From: Brevibacillus_H ginsengisoli
GTDB taxonomy: Bacteria; Bacillota; Bacilli; Brevibacillales; Brevibacillaceae
Length of the DNA: 64,000 nucleotides
Assembly (NCBI RefSeq): GCF_050113715.1
Contig: NZ_JBNJQR010000002.1
Span: 62,001 to 126,000, forward strand
Direction: 5' to 3'
Shown: in pieces, positions 43,874 through 53,487 of the stretch
Numbering within the stretch: the stretch's first letter is position 1
Layout: every line of letters begins with the position of its first letter
Program-made: the position numbers and the translations under genes
The notes under the pieces: generated by a model
Database searches by the model: none
What the model saw: only the letters and a program-made list of their open reading frames with translations
What the model was told of the DNA's origin: nothing

Positions 43874-45020
43874 GCTGGATCAATACCTCCTGTGCGGCTT
43901 TCACGCCTTTTCCTAATTCCACTTCAAAACCGATTTGTTTCAATGCCATCTCTATCGCGGCAACAATCTGAATCACATCAAGCGGTTCACAATAGCCCAT
44001 ATGACCAATGCGGAAAATCTTGCCCTTTAAATGCTGTTGTCCACCTGCGATCACTAGATTGTGTTTGGTTCGAAGCACTTTACGAAGCTCTTCAGCGTCA
44101 AACAATCCTTGTGGATCAAGTGAAGTAACGGTAGTAGAACCATATTCCTCCTTGGTCATTAACGGTATGCCGAGCGCACTCATCGCAGCACGGGTCATAT
44201 CGCGCATTAATTCATGGCGTTTGATGATGTTCGCAAGTCCTTCCTCTTCCATCATGGCGATGACCTCTTCCAAACCAAAAACGAGAGAGACAGCTGGGGT
44301 GTACGGAGTTGATTTTTCCGCAAAGCTCTTGCGATAAGCTTTCAAATCAAGATAAAAGGCTTGTGCCTTGGTTTGATCAATCACATTCCAGGCTCGTTCA
44401 CTAACGGCGATGAACGCAAGGCCAGTTGGGAGCATAAACGCTTTTTGCGAGCCGGTTACCACAATGTCCAAGCCCCATTCATCCATCTCACATGGGACAG
44501 CACCCAAGCAGCTTACAGCATCGACAATAAAAAGAGCGTCCGTTTTTTCATGTACGACTTTCGCCAATTCTTCAATCGGATTAAGGACTCCAGTTGAAGT
44601 TTCACAGTAGGTAGCAAATACTGCTTTCACTTGCGGTTTGTCCGCCAAGAATGGGGCGAGGGCTTCAGGTGTAATGGCTTCTCCCCAAGCGACATCCAGT
44701 CGATGGGCAATGATTCCAAAACGCTCGCAAATTTTGGCGAAACGTTCTCCGAATGCGCCACTAACCAGGACAGCGACTTCTTCCCCAGGTTGTACGGTAT
44801 TGACGACAGCCATTTCAAGCGCACTTGTACCGCTGCCTGTCACGACCAGCACATCTTGAGTGGTTCCGAAGAAAGGCTTTAATTTGGCAGCAGTATCCGC
44901 AAACAGTTTGGAGAATTGTCCGCTGCGATGTCCAATCATCGGGCGACTCATAGCCTGTTGTACACGAGGGGGAATCGGGGATGGTCCAGGAATTCGTAAA
45001 ATCATTTTGTCTTCAAACAT
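43866..45020 (-). CDS. Class V aminotransferase paired with serA
   Basis: A 384-residue PLP enzyme of the serine-pyruvate/alanine-glyoxylate aminotransferase type. The N-terminus ILRIPGPSPIPPRV and RPMIGHRS, and the PLP lysine in VTGSQKAFMLP, are typical. Being first gene of a T-box-controlled operon with serA, it most likely serves as the serine-pathway transaminase (phosphoserine or serine-glyoxylate), an inference. ATG 45020 has GGAGG ten bases ahead; the frame runs back to 45077 inside the T-box terminator, so the longer start is rejected. Confidence 0.88.
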   Translation of the reverse strand: MFEDKMILRIPGPSPIPPRVQQAMSRPMIGHRSGQFSKLFADTAAKLKPFFGTTQDVLVVTGSGTSALEMAVVNTVQPGEEVAVLVSGAFGERFAKICERFGIIAHRLDVAWGEAITPEALAPFLADKPQVKAVFATYCETSTGVLNPIEELAKVVHEKTDALFIVDAVSCLGAVPCEMDEWGLDIVVTGSQKAFMLPTGLAFIAVSERAWNVIDQTKAQAFYLDLKAYRKSFAEKSTPYTPAVSLVFGLEEVIAMMEEEGLANIIKRHELMRDMTRAAMSALGIPLMTKEEYGSTTVTSLDPQGLFDAEELRKVLRTKHNLVIAGGQQHLKGKIFRIGHMGYCEPLDVIQIVAAIEMALKQIGFEVELGKGVKAAQEVLIQHV

Positions 45021-45049
45021 GGTTTCTCTACCTCCAAAAATCTTTTTTA

Positions 45050-45322
45050 GAATAATAAAAAACCTCCCATCTCCCACTACGAACGTAGTGAGGGACGAGA
45101 GGTAATCATCGCGGTACCACCCTCATTTGTTCTCCTCTTCACAGAAGAGAACCTTAACAGGTCTAAGACCCTTGAGATAACGGATTCATCCGAATCAAAC
45201 CTACTGAATTCATTCGGTTTGCTAACTCCGAAGTGCTCATCTATAAGCGGAACCGCCGATTCGCAGCAACCATCGGCTCTCTGAGGGTTTCCAACGTATA
45301 GTATCTCTTCATCATCGTTGTT
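45050..45322 (-). promoter_or_regulatory. T-box riboswitch, predicted serine (AGC) specifier
   Basis: On the minus strand the leader holds the T-box sequence AGGGTGGTACCGCG (plus 45110-45123) followed by a long terminator stem with CACTAC-GTTC-GTAGTG and a T run. Upstream, stem I is visible with the AGAG motif, GCCGAT/ATCGGC arms and a specifier loop closed by GAAG/CTTC that contains GATGAGCA. The codon AGC followed by A lies at plus 45235-45237 and codes for serine, matching the operon. Uncharged tRNA-Ser would stabilise the antiterminator. Confidence 0.9.
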
Positions 45323-45638
45323 TGACTATTTAGTTTTGTTAAACAAGTCAGAAAGTACAACTTATGGTGTAACTTTATCACGGAGATGAGACACCGTCAA
45401 TAGGGTTTGAAGCAAAAAATAAGAACGATACCAATAAAAATATATTTATTGTTCGGAAATAAGTTTATTTTGAGGCTTCTGTGGTGTATTATATTCGTTG
45501 TTTGCTGCTTGTGTTGAGATTTGTCACAATTTGCGAAATACTAATATACCTTCTATTCATATTGATGTATATTTTAATTATTCTAGAAATGTTTTCCTGT
45601 TTACTTATTTGATAATTCGCCCTTGGGAGTAGAATAGA
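45323..45638. other. AT-rich region between divergent units
   Basis: About 316 bases without a supportable gene, holding the start of the serine operon on the minus strand and of the GGDEF/EAL gene on the plus strand. A weak minus-strand promoter candidate is TTGACG (plus 45395-45400) with GATAAA (plus 45374-45379), spacer only 15. I see no clear plus-strand promoter. Confidence 0.45.
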
Positions 45639-48110
45639 ATGCAAATGGATTTTTTGATTTTTAATATAAGTGTGCTTGCGATATTCATCCTCATGGGTGC
45701 CTGGATGTATTATCGGATCCATAAAGAGAAACTCGGGATTGGGCTTGGTTTTCGCAGGCACTCTGTTATGGGAAAGGTTCCAATTTATGTGGCTTTATCG
45801 TTAATTCTCACTCTCTTTATTGGAGGCTTCTTAATTAGTGAAGCAGAAGAGCAGCGGTATAACGAGTTTGCGCGCAATGCGGGTGGCTTGACACCTACTT
45901 TTGCGTACGACTTGCAGCTGGCTGGGCATTCCATGATAAACATCGGGACAAACCCTAACGATCCGATTTATCGACAAGTACGAGAGAATATGAATCGGTG
46001 GTTATTGTACAATCCGTATTTTACTGATTTATATACCTTAAGAAAAACAGATAATGGAACCATCTACTTTGTTGTCGATTCTAAAAGTTACAGAAGTGAT
46101 GATGGTATTGTAAATACATCTGGCGAGCAAAGAAATGCTCATGTCGGGATCTATTATAATCACATTCCTGAGGTTGACTTAGCTTTTGAAGGGGTGGTTT
46201 CTATCGAGAAACACCCTACCTATGACCAACGGGGTTATACCATTTCCGCTTTCGCACCGATCTATAATGATAAGGGAGCAGTTGAGGCGATAGTGGGTCT
46301 TGATTACGATGGGAAACAGTGGGAACGTGAGGTGCAATTGGAACGTCTGAAGGTGATGGGATTTCTATTGGTTCCAGTTGGATTAATCTTCTTAATGTAT
46401 TGGCTGATTTTCCGTTATCGAATTGACAAAATTGTCCTTCACTATCATCAAGACCAATTGGAGAAAAGTGAAGAGCGCTTCCGTAAGCTGTCCAACGCTA
46501 CCTTTGAAGCCATATTGATTCATCGAAACGGGATCACAATTGAAGTCAATGAATCTTTTACCTACTTGTTTGGTTACACCCGAGAAGAAGCCATTGGAAT
46601 GGATGTACTCACTTTCGCTGTGCTTGAAGATCGAGATTTGGTTTATCGCAAGTTATTATCAGGTATCGAATCACCATACGAAGTCAAAGGACTTCGGAAG
46701 GATCAATCCGAATTTTATGTAGAAATCGTTGGGAAAGTGATTGATTACAATGGGAGCCAAGCTAGAGTTACGGCTATTCGGGATGTTACTGCTCGCAAAG
46801 AAGCGGAGCACCAGATCCATCATATGGCTTACCATGATGACTTGACCAATCTCTCTAATCGTAAGCGGTTTTTGGAGACACTGGGTATAGCAGTTAGTGA
46901 AGCAGAGGAGAATGGAACCGAGCTTGCCGTAATGTTTCTTGATCTCGATCGTTTCAAGGTGATTAATGACTCTTTTGGACATTATGCCGGAGACCAACTT
47001 TTGAAAATCATCGCAAATCGACTGAGATGTGCCGTAACCGATGAGGCGACAATTGCTCGGCTTGGAGGAGATGAATTTACGATCTTACTTCCTAGAATTG
47101 ACGGTGAGGAGCAAGTTGAACGTATTGCCCACTCTATTTTGGATGGGATCAGTCAGCCAGTCGAAGTTGCCGGCCGGGAGCTTACGATTAGTGTAAGTAT
47201 CGGGATTTGCAGATATCCTCTGGGTGGACGAGATGGCGAAGAGCTAATGAAAAACGCTGATACGGCCATGTATCGCGCCAAGGAAAAGGGACGAAATAAC
47301 TATCAATTCTATACGAAAGAAATGAATGAACAGGCTTATGAACGGTTGGCATTAGAACAAGACTTGCGAAAAGCAATTGATCGAAATGAGCTTTTATTGC
47401 ATTACCAACCGCAAGTGGATATGGGAACGGGCCAGATCGTAGGCGTTGAAGCTCTTCTGAGATGGAAACATCCGATCTATGGAATGGTATCTCCGGCACG
47501 TTTCATTCCATTAGCGGAGGAGACGCAATTAATTATATCGATTGGAGAGTGGGTACTACAGACGGCTTGCAGACAAAACAAGCGTTGGCAGAAAGCTGGG
47601 TACCAATTAAAAGTGGCCGTGAATCTGTCGGCGAGCCAATTTCAACATGGGAATCTGATTTCGATGGTGTCTGAAGTTCTTCGGGAATCGCAGTTGGAAC
47701 CACAATACCTGGAGCTAGAGATTACGGAGAGCATCGCCATGAAAGATGTAGATCGAGTCATTGAGACCTTAAATCAGTTGACGCAATTGGGGATTGTAAT
47801 TTCTATAGACGATTTTGGGACAGGCTATTCCTCTATGAACTATTTGAAGCATTTCCCGATCAACCGTTTAAAAATCGATCAATCGTTTGTCCACGATATT
47901 ACAACGGACCTGCAAGATGCTGCTATTGCTGATTCTATTATTGCTATGGCGCACAGCTTGGGGCTCAAAGTTATTGCGGAAGGAGTAGAAACCGCTGATC
48001 AGCTTGAGCACTTGCGACGAAAGAAGTGCGATGAGATTCAAGGCTTCTATTTAAGCCGACCACTTTCGGCAGATGACTTGGAGGAACTGTTATCTCATCA
48101 GGCGAACTAA
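45639..48110 (+). CDS. Membrane c-di-GMP protein: sensor, PAS, GGDEF, EAL
   Basis: An 823-residue protein. Helices lie near residues 6-25, 48-66 and 238-258, with an extracellular sensor-like region between the last two. Then PAS (about 275-390), GGDEF domain with intact GGDEF at 476-480, and EAL domain with EAL at 604-606, EITESIA, DDFGTGYSS and AEGVET. Both catalytic sets look intact; no RxxD inhibition site is at the usual place. It may switch between making and degrading c-di-GMP. Start ATG with TTGGGAG upstream. Ligand unknown. Confidence 0.9.
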   Translation: MQMDFLIFNISVLAIFILMGAWMYYRIHKEKLGIGLGFRRHSVMGKVPIYVALSLILTLFIGGFLISEAEEQRYNEFARNAGGLTPTFAYDLQLAGHSMINIGTNPNDPIYRQVRENMNRWLLYNPYFTDLYTLRKTDNGTIYFVVDSKSYRSDDGIVNTSGEQRNAHVGIYYNHIPEVDLAFEGVVSIEKHPTYDQRGYTISAFAPIYNDKGAVEAIVGLDYDGKQWEREVQLERLKVMGFLLVPVGLIFLMYWLIFRYRIDKIVLHYHQDQLEKSEERFRKLSNATFEAILIHRNGITIEVNESFTYLFGYTREEAIGMDVLTFAVLEDRDLVYRKLLSGIESPYEVKGLRKDQSEFYVEIVGKVIDYNGSQARVTAIRDVTARKEAEHQIHHMAYHDDLTNLSNRKRFLETLGIAVSEAEENGTELAVMFLDLDRFKVINDSFGHYAGDQLLKIIANRLRCAVTDEATIARLGGDEFTILLPRIDGEEQVERIAHSILDGISQPVEVAGRELTISVSIGICRYPLGGRDGEELMKNADTAMYRAKEKGRNNYQFYTKEMNEQAYERLALEQDLRKAIDRNELLLHYQPQVDMGTGQIVGVEALLRWKHPIYGMVSPARFIPLAEETQLIISIGEWVLQTACRQNKRWQKAGYQLKVAVNLSASQFQHGNLISMVSEVLRESQLEPQYLELEITESIAMKDVDRVIETLNQLTQLGIVISIDDFGTGYSSMNYLKHFPINRLKIDQSFVHDITTDLQDAAIADSIIAMAHSLGLKVIAEGVETADQLEHLRRKKCDEIQGFYLSRPLSADDLEELLSHQAN

Positions 48111-48113
48111 TCG

Positions 48114-48147
48114 AAACGCTTCCGAAAACAGGTCTCGGAAGCGTTTT
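48114..48147 (+). terminator. Terminator of the GGDEF/EAL gene
   Basis: AAACGCTTCCG (48114-48124) pairs with CGGAAGCGTTT (48136-48146), followed by T. Confidence 0.8.
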
Positions 48148-48154
48148 GCATGTA

Positions 48155-48199
48155 TATCAAAAATAAGAACCCCTTAACGTGAAACGCTAAGAGGTTCTT
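48155..48199 (-). terminator. Terminator of the ferredoxin gene
   Basis: On the minus strand AAGAACCTCTTA (plus 48188-48199) pairs with TAAGGGGTTCTT (plus 48165-48176), one mismatch, followed by ATTTTTGAT. Confidence 0.8.
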
Positions 48200-48206
48200 A
48201 AGAGAA

Positions 48207-48416
48207 CTATTCTTCAACTTTGATGGAGTCAGTAGGGCAACCATCTGCAGCATCACGAACATCATCAAAAAGGATGTCTGGGATTTCAGCAGTGTTGGAG
48301 TTGTCGTCAATTTTGTTGAACGCCAAGCCCTCATCATCGTAATCGAAAACGTCAGGAGCAGTAGCGCCACAAGCGCCACAAGCGATACAGGTTTCTTTAT
48401 CTACCCAAGTTGTCAT
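48207..48416 (-). CDS. fer: Ferredoxin, single [4Fe-4S] cluster type
   Basis: A 69-residue acidic ferredoxin. Cluster ligands are CIACGACG near the N-terminus and the distal CP in DGCPTDSIKV. It is close to B. subtilis Fer but lacks part of its C-terminal tail. It carries electrons in the cytoplasm. ATG 48416 is preceded by GGGAGGTG; the frame is open back to 48452, but that part has no site. It has its own promoter and terminator. Confidence 0.95.
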   Translation of the reverse strand: MTTWVDKETCIACGACGATAPDVFDYDDEGLAFNKIDDNSNTAEIPDILFDDVRDAADGCPTDSIKVEE

Positions 48417-48464
48417 TGTTGTTTCACCTCCCATACAGATTGATACGTCCATTGCCCATAAACC

Positions 48465-48493
48465 ATTTTATTCTTTGTTTGATTAGATTTCAA
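48465..48493 (-). promoter_or_regulatory. SigA-type promoter of fer
   Basis: Minus strand TTGAAA (plus 48488-48493), 17 bases, TAAAAT (plus 48465-48470). Confidence 0.65.
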
Positions 48494-48517
48494 GAATGAA
48501 TCCTAGTGAAAACTCAC

Positions 48518-49438
48518 TTATTCGTTGAAAAATTGTAATTCGGGAGATTTAAAGCCAGGATATAGTTTGTTTTTCAAAGATTTAAAGTCTCCAGGGCGTA
48601 CAGCATCCGTTGTGAAAAGCACTCGGAACGCGAAAGGGATATCTTTCCACCCTAATGAACTTGCTTGATTGGTTAAGACCACGCCATCAATTCGGGCGGT
48701 AATATCTTCCGGTTGAAAAGGAACCATCACGTTGTTTCGGTAGAGGTTCTCCGCAGCAAGATAATCACGCAGGTTAAACGGATAGGATTTCCACTGCTCA
48801 ATAGAAATATTAGATTGAGATACCTGTTGAACGAGTGGCTTATTCGTCACATACATTTCTTCCCAAATGGCAATTGCTTTATAAAAGTCAGCCTGTGCGC
48901 GCAACCAATTGCGCTTAAACGACTCAAGGTGTTGTGACATCTCCTGTGGAGTCAGTTTGGTAGTATCACCATCGTTCATTTGGTTCATACCATCCATGTA
49001 GACCTGTAAACTCTTCATGTATTCTTGTTTTGCCTGGATCAGTAATGGGGAGCTGTTCGACACATTCGCTTGCTCGATTTTCTTTAGTGTTTCATTTGCC
49101 TGATCTTGTGCGGCAGACAAAATGGATTTGTAATCTCCGGCAGATGAGTTTGCAACCTTGTTTTGGAATGTGAGATGTGATTGTTTAAACTTTTCTAATG
49201 GTGCAAAAACGTTGTAGTAAAACGAGACAAAATCTTCTTCTTTGTATAACTTCTTTGTCTTTTCCATCTGGTCTTGGTTCAGTTTAATCGTATAATCTTT
49301 TGTGATTGCCTCAATCTCTGCTTGAGCTTTGGACTTCATGACACATATCCCTAAAAAAAATCCGCCGACCAAGCAAGCAAGTGATATGATAATCATGTAA
49401 ACAATAAAGTAATCAGAACGATTTAATCTTTTTCCCAT
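48518..49438 (-). CDS. Unrecognised membrane-anchored 306-residue protein
   Basis: I do not recognise this protein. It has a short basic start (MGKRLNRSDYF), one strong N-terminal helix (VYMIIISLACLVGGFFLGICV) and a long, mostly helical, charged domain with coiled-coil character, presumably outside the membrane. ATG 49438 has GGAGGAGACC just ahead; the frame runs back to 49504 but lacks a site. It lies between fer and ypbB, which are adjacent in B. subtilis, and is divergent from ypbB. Confidence 0.7.
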   Translation of the reverse strand: MGKRLNRSDYFIVYMIIISLACLVGGFFLGICVMKSKAQAEIEAITKDYTIKLNQDQMEKTKKLYKEEDFVSFYYNVFAPLEKFKQSHLTFQNKVANSSAGDYKSILSAAQDQANETLKKIEQANVSNSSPLLIQAKQEYMKSLQVYMDGMNQMNDGDTTKLTPQEMSQHLESFKRNWLRAQADFYKAIAIWEEMYVTNKPLVQQVSQSNISIEQWKSYPFNLRDYLAAENLYRNNVMVPFQPEDITARIDGVVLTNQASSLGWKDIPFAFRVLFTTDAVRPGDFKSLKNKLYPGFKSPELQFFNE

Positions 49439-49557
49439 TGGTCTCCTCCAGCAATGAGTGAATCCTCGTATTTTTCTATGTATTCTTATTTTCAAAGGAT
49501 ACAAGCTAGTATAACGTATAAAATTTATAGAAGTGAATAATAAAAGGAGAAAAAGTT

Positions 49558-50664
49558 ATGATCCTCCCGGCAGAAGATGAGTTTTTTCTGCATGCTTTTG
49601 TAATAAAAGGATTGATTCCGCTTGAAAATGAGCGAACCGTAATGTCCCTCTATTATGTTTTGAAGGGCAGGAAGTCGAATCAGACGGAACAAGATACGCA
49701 TATGTATGGCCTATGTTCCTATTATCGGTTTTTTTCCGCTCTTTCGAAAGAGAAATGGGAAGAAATTCTTCAGCAATTAGTAAACAATCAAATGATTCAA
49801 ATAGTTGAACACTCAAGTAATCAAGAAAAAGAAACCTTTCGGGTTACTTCCAAAGGAAAAGCGCTGGTGGAAGAAGCTGAGGCCAAATATTCCTTTTCTC
49901 AATGGTTTCCTTCAATCACCGCAACCGCCCCAGTAAAAGAGAGTGAACTTTTTTGGAAGAGGCTGCATCTGATGACCCAAACGATTTCGCAATTGCTTCA
50001 GCGTAATACGGCCTTTTTCCCGGTCGTAACGGACAAACTTGTACAAAACTGGGTAAAACAAAAGTTACGAGACCATTCGGCCAGAGAGCGGTGGCTGTCA
50101 ACATTTGCCCTTGAACTATACCAATTGTTGATCCCGTATCCAACACATCTTCAACGTTTGCTGATGGACCAGCTTTCGGGAATCGGACAAGTGGGGCATA
50201 CGCTGGAACAACTAGCACAATCCGAACAATTACCGGTATTTCTTGTTCGTTTAAAGTTTCGCTATTTACTAATCAACCTGATGACTACGCTTCTGGAAAG
50301 TGAAGAAACAAAATACCCATTAATGAAGCAATTACTGAACACAACTTTGGCTCAGCCATTTGGTTTAAGCACCAGTGCGGCTGCGACATATCATTACCTT
50401 CTACAAACGCAAGACATTGACCAAATTGCCAAGAGACGTGGCCTTAGAAAAGGGACAATCGAGGATCATCTGGTAGAAATCGTTTTGCATTGCCCCGCAT
50501 GGGATCATTCTCAGTTTTTGACACAATCCGCTAAAATAGAAATCATTACCGCCAGCCAAGAATTGGGAACAAAGCGTCTGAAGCTGTTACGCGAACATCT
50601 GGCCAATCGGTATACATACCTGCAAATTCGGCTTGCGTTAGCGCAGGTGAAGGAGAACGCATGA
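49558..50664 (+). CDS. ypbB: YpbB-like helicase-associated helix-turn-helix protein
   Basis: A 368-residue protein with a C-terminal helix-turn-helix (DIDQIAKRRGLRKGTIEDHLVEIV) of the type found in RecQ-linked proteins. It overlaps recQ by four bases (ATGA), and YpbB precedes recQ in B. subtilis too, so a role alongside RecQ is likely. Molecular function is not established. AAAAGGAG lies before the ATG. Confidence 0.83.
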   Translation: MILPAEDEFFLHAFVIKGLIPLENERTVMSLYYVLKGRKSNQTEQDTHMYGLCSYYRFFSALSKEKWEEILQQLVNNQMIQIVEHSSNQEKETFRVTSKGKALVEEAEAKYSFSQWFPSITATAPVKESELFWKRLHLMTQTISQLLQRNTAFFPVVTDKLVQNWVKQKLRDHSARERWLSTFALELYQLLIPYPTHLQRLLMDQLSGIGQVGHTLEQLAQSEQLPVFLVRLKFRYLLINLMTTLLESEETKYPLMKQLLNTTLAQPFGLSTSAAATYHYLLQTQDIDQIAKRRGLRKGTIEDHLVEIVLHCPAWDHSQFLTQSAKIEIITASQELGTKRLKLLREHLANRYTYLQIRLALAQVKENA

Positions 50665-52265
50665 GTAAGCAATCAATGAACTTGGAAGAAAAACTGCGTC
50701 AATATACGGGATTTGAGAGCTTTCGAACCGGTCAGCGTGAGATTGTGGATCGTTTGATGGCGGGGAAGAACGTGCTAGGGTTATTGGCAACGGGTGGGGG
50801 GAAATCGTTGACGTATCAGTTTCCTTCTTTGTTGTTTCCTAACCTTACGCTGGTTGTGACACCGTTGATCTCATTAATGATCGATCAGGTGCAACAGCTT
50901 AAGGCAAAAGGCAGACACGATGTCACCTATCTGAATAGTTCTCTTTCGGTACCGGAGATGAGACAGATTCTTCAAGAGGTTGAGTACGGAAAATACAAGC
51001 TTGTCTATATCTCGCCTGAAAAGCTTCAGCAGTCTCATGTGATGTCCATCTTGAAGAAGCGGGGAGTATCGTTGGTTGCTGTTGATGAAGCACACTGCAT
51101 CTCCCAGTGGGGCCATGACTTCCGTACGGATTACATGAAGCTGCCGCAGATTATGAATGAGCTGGGCAATCCTACCGTATTAGCGGTAACGGCTACAGCG
51201 ACGACTGAGGTACAGCAGGAGCTAGCCTCATTATTTCATATTCAACCGGAAGATCGTGTGATTCTATCCCTGAACAGAGAAAATATCGCTTACGAGATAC
51301 AAGCGGTTGACTCAGATAAAGAGAAAATCAGGCAGTTGATCGAAACCATTCGAACCGTGAAAGGTCCTGGGATTGTTTATTGCAGCACACGACAGTCCGT
51401 GGAACAGCTTGTACAGGCATTTCACATGGAAGGCATCACGAGTGTGCATGGGTATCACGGTGGAATGAGCGCAATGGATCGAATTCTTATCCAGGAACAG
51501 TTTTTAAGGGACGAGCTGTCTGTAATTATCGCCACTAACGCTTTTGGGATGGGAATTGACAAACCCAACATACGATTCGTTCTGCATTATCATTATCCAC
51601 CTAGTATGGAGGCGTACGTTCAGGAGGTTGGGAGAATTGGACGAGATGGGAAGCCAGGTTATGCCTGTCTTTTCTATCATCCGGATGATTATTACATTCA
51701 TAACCGTCTGATGCAAAACGAGATTCCTACACAGGTTGAAATCCAGCAATTTATTCAGTATCTTGCAACCAAAGGACACGCTTTGGGTCAAACGGAAGTC
51801 ACACATGCCGAACTGTTCGCGTGGGTTGGCTTGTCTGAGCAGTCCTGGCGTATGCTGTTTTTTTACTGCGAGCAAGCTGGGATGATCCAACAATCTGCGC
51901 AAAGCAAAAATGGGTTCACCTATCAATTAAACGGGAATCGAGATCTAAGGAAAGTTGCCGCGCAAATCATCCGTAAAATAGAAGAGGTAAAACTAACCAA
52001 GACAGCGAAATTACGTAGTATGCAAGTTTGGCTGGGACAAAGTACCTGCCTTAGGGAGGGATTGCAAACCTATTTTGGAGAGCGTATCCCATCTAAACAA
52101 GCGCAATGTTGCTCGTTATGCGGGCTAGATTACGAAATGTATCGATTGAAAGAGGATGAGCGGTTCTCTTATGATAATCAAGCTGGCTGGGATTTGAGAT
52201 CTTCTATACTGAAGTTGTTTCCTGGCGTTACATTGGAGACAAGGGAGGTGGAGAGGTTTGAATAG
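50661..52265 (+). CDS. recQ: ATP-dependent DNA helicase RecQ (short form)
   Basis: A 534-residue superfamily 2 helicase. Motif I is TGGGKS (residues 44-49), motif II DEAH in VDEAHCISQWGHDFR, motif VI QEVGRIGRDG (usual Q-x-x-GRxGRDG). A zinc region is seen near the C-terminus (CCSLCG), but the HRDC domain seems missing, as in other YpbC-type RecQ. It unwinds DNA in repair and recombination. It overlaps ypbB at its start and ypbD at its end. Confidence 0.95.
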   Translation: MSKQSMNLEEKLRQYTGFESFRTGQREIVDRLMAGKNVLGLLATGGGKSLTYQFPSLLFPNLTLVVTPLISLMIDQVQQLKAKGRHDVTYLNSSLSVPEMRQILQEVEYGKYKLVYISPEKLQQSHVMSILKKRGVSLVAVDEAHCISQWGHDFRTDYMKLPQIMNELGNPTVLAVTATATTEVQQELASLFHIQPEDRVILSLNRENIAYEIQAVDSDKEKIRQLIETIRTVKGPGIVYCSTRQSVEQLVQAFHMEGITSVHGYHGGMSAMDRILIQEQFLRDELSVIIATNAFGMGIDKPNIRFVLHYHYPPSMEAYVQEVGRIGRDGKPGYACLFYHPDDYYIHNRLMQNEIPTQVEIQQFIQYLATKGHALGQTEVTHAELFAWVGLSEQSWRMLFFYCEQAGMIQQSAQSKNGFTYQLNGNRDLRKVAAQIIRKIEEVKLTKTAKLRSMQVWLGQSTCLREGLQTYFGERIPSKQAQCCSLCGLDYEMYRLKEDERFSYDNQAGWDLRSSILKLFPGVTLETREVERFE

Positions 52266-52815
52266 TCCATTGGACCAGATGGATGGTCGTTTTTTACGAG
52301 TGAATTTGCTCATCACGCAAGGAATTCTTCTGCTGATTGCGATGGTGGCAAGCTTTTTCATCCATACGAAAGAAACCTTCATTCATTTATTTCAGTTAAG
52401 CGATCGGACTTCTATTATTTATGGCGTTTTATTCGCTATTATTGTTGTCATCATCAGTGAGGGTCTTGAACGCGTTGTCCCTGCCAATTGGGTAGCCGAT
52501 GGAGAAATCAATCGAAGAATCTTTCGAAATCTGTCTATCCCCAAAACTTTATGTTTATGTGTATTGGTTGGGTTCTGTGAAGAGTGGCTGTTTAGAGGAG
52601 TCATCCAGTGGTGGCTCGGGAACGGTTGGACAAGTTTGCTCTTTACGCTTATACATATTCGATATTTGACGAAGCCTTTGCTGTTAATCATGGTATTTGC
52701 CACGAGCTATTGTCTTGGCGAACTGTTTGATTTACAAGGGAGTTTATGGGTACCCATACTTGCACACAGTCTGCTTGATTTTCTGTCTGCGCTTATTATT
52801 CAGAGAAGGAGGTAA
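52258..52815 (+). CDS. ypbD: CAAX-protease-type membrane peptidase (YpbD-like)
   Basis: A 185-residue membrane protein of the CPBP/Abi family. The first signature is EEWLFRG (EExxxR), then LIHIRYLT and the second His in ILAHSLLDF. Start is TTG overlapping the recQ end by eight bases, with AGGGAGGTGGAGAGG ahead. Substrate is unknown. Same order as B. subtilis recQ-ypbD. Confidence 0.85.
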   Translation: MNSPLDQMDGRFLRVNLLITQGILLLIAMVASFFIHTKETFIHLFQLSDRTSIIYGVLFAIIVVIISEGLERVVPANWVADGEINRRIFRNLSIPKTLCLCVLVGFCEEWLFRGVIQWWLGNGWTSLLFTLIHIRYLTKPLLLIMVFATSYCLGELFDLQGSLWVPILAHSLLDFLSALIIQRRR

Positions 52816-52817
52816 CG

Positions 52818-53465
52818 ATGAGACGTTCCCGACGCAACAAGAACGTTGTTGAATCCATGGTAGACGATACCGTTAAAACGACTACCGGGTTACCCCCGAG
52901 AAAAACACGATTTGCCAAGAAACAAAATGAAAGAAAAAAGATGTTCTTTATCGTAGGGCTTATCTTATTTGGATCGATTGCAATCGGAATGATCAGTTAT
53001 GAACTTTATCAGGCTAGCCGTAATATGCCAACGGTCCAATATCAAGCGGAAAAAGAAACGACAATCGAGAAAATAAATCAGGAATCTGTGATTCAGGCTG
53101 CGAGTGCGAACAAACCACAGCCAACTGACTTACCTGCGCAACCAAAGATGTCGCCTTCAGCCGCTCCAGCCCATGCGAATATGGTGGTTCAACCTGCTGC
53201 GGTTCAAAAAACGGATAATGCTGCCACGAAGGCCGCAACCAGTCCTGGAACCAACACTCCCCAGTTGAAATCACAGCAAACCACTCAAAGTGAGGAAAAG
53301 CCGAAACTAGCTCGGCACCGTGTCGAGGCGGGGGACACTTTGTTTAAGCTATCGCGCAAGTATTATGGGAATGTGAGTGGAGTTGATCGAATTGCGCGAT
53401 ACAACCACTTGAATCCTGACGAACCTTTACCCACTGGACGTGTGGTTTATGTCCCTTTGCGATAA
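52818..53465 (+). CDS. ypbE: LysM-domain membrane protein (YpbE-like)
   Basis: A 215-residue protein: basic N-terminus, one helix near residues 41-62 (KMFFIVGLILFGSIAIGMI), a long Pro/Ala/Gln/Thr-rich linker, and a C-terminal LysM domain (HRVEAGDTLFKLSRKYYG) that binds peptidoglycan. It starts two bases after ypbD, with GAAGGAGG upstream, and ends the ypbB-recQ-ypbD-ypbE unit. Place matches ypbE of B. subtilis. Confidence 0.85.
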   Translation: MRRSRRNKNVVESMVDDTVKTTTGLPPRKTRFAKKQNERKKMFFIVGLILFGSIAIGMISYELYQASRNMPTVQYQAEKETTIEKINQESVIQAASANKPQPTDLPAQPKMSPSAAPAHANMVVQPAAVQKTDNAATKAATSPGTNTPQLKSQQTTQSEEKPKLARHRVEAGDTLFKLSRKYYGNVSGVDRIARYNHLNPDEPLPTGRVVYVPLR

Positions 53466-53487
53466 CAATAACTTAATGAAAATAAAG

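Noticed and set aside
45021..45077. Longer N-terminus of the class V aminotransferase
   Set aside because: It lies within the T-box terminator stem, and the GGAGG site fits the start at 45020.
45489..45761. 90-codon minus-strand frame
   Set aside because: It is antisense to the start of the GGDEF/EAL gene, lacks a ribosome site and has no recognisable protein features.
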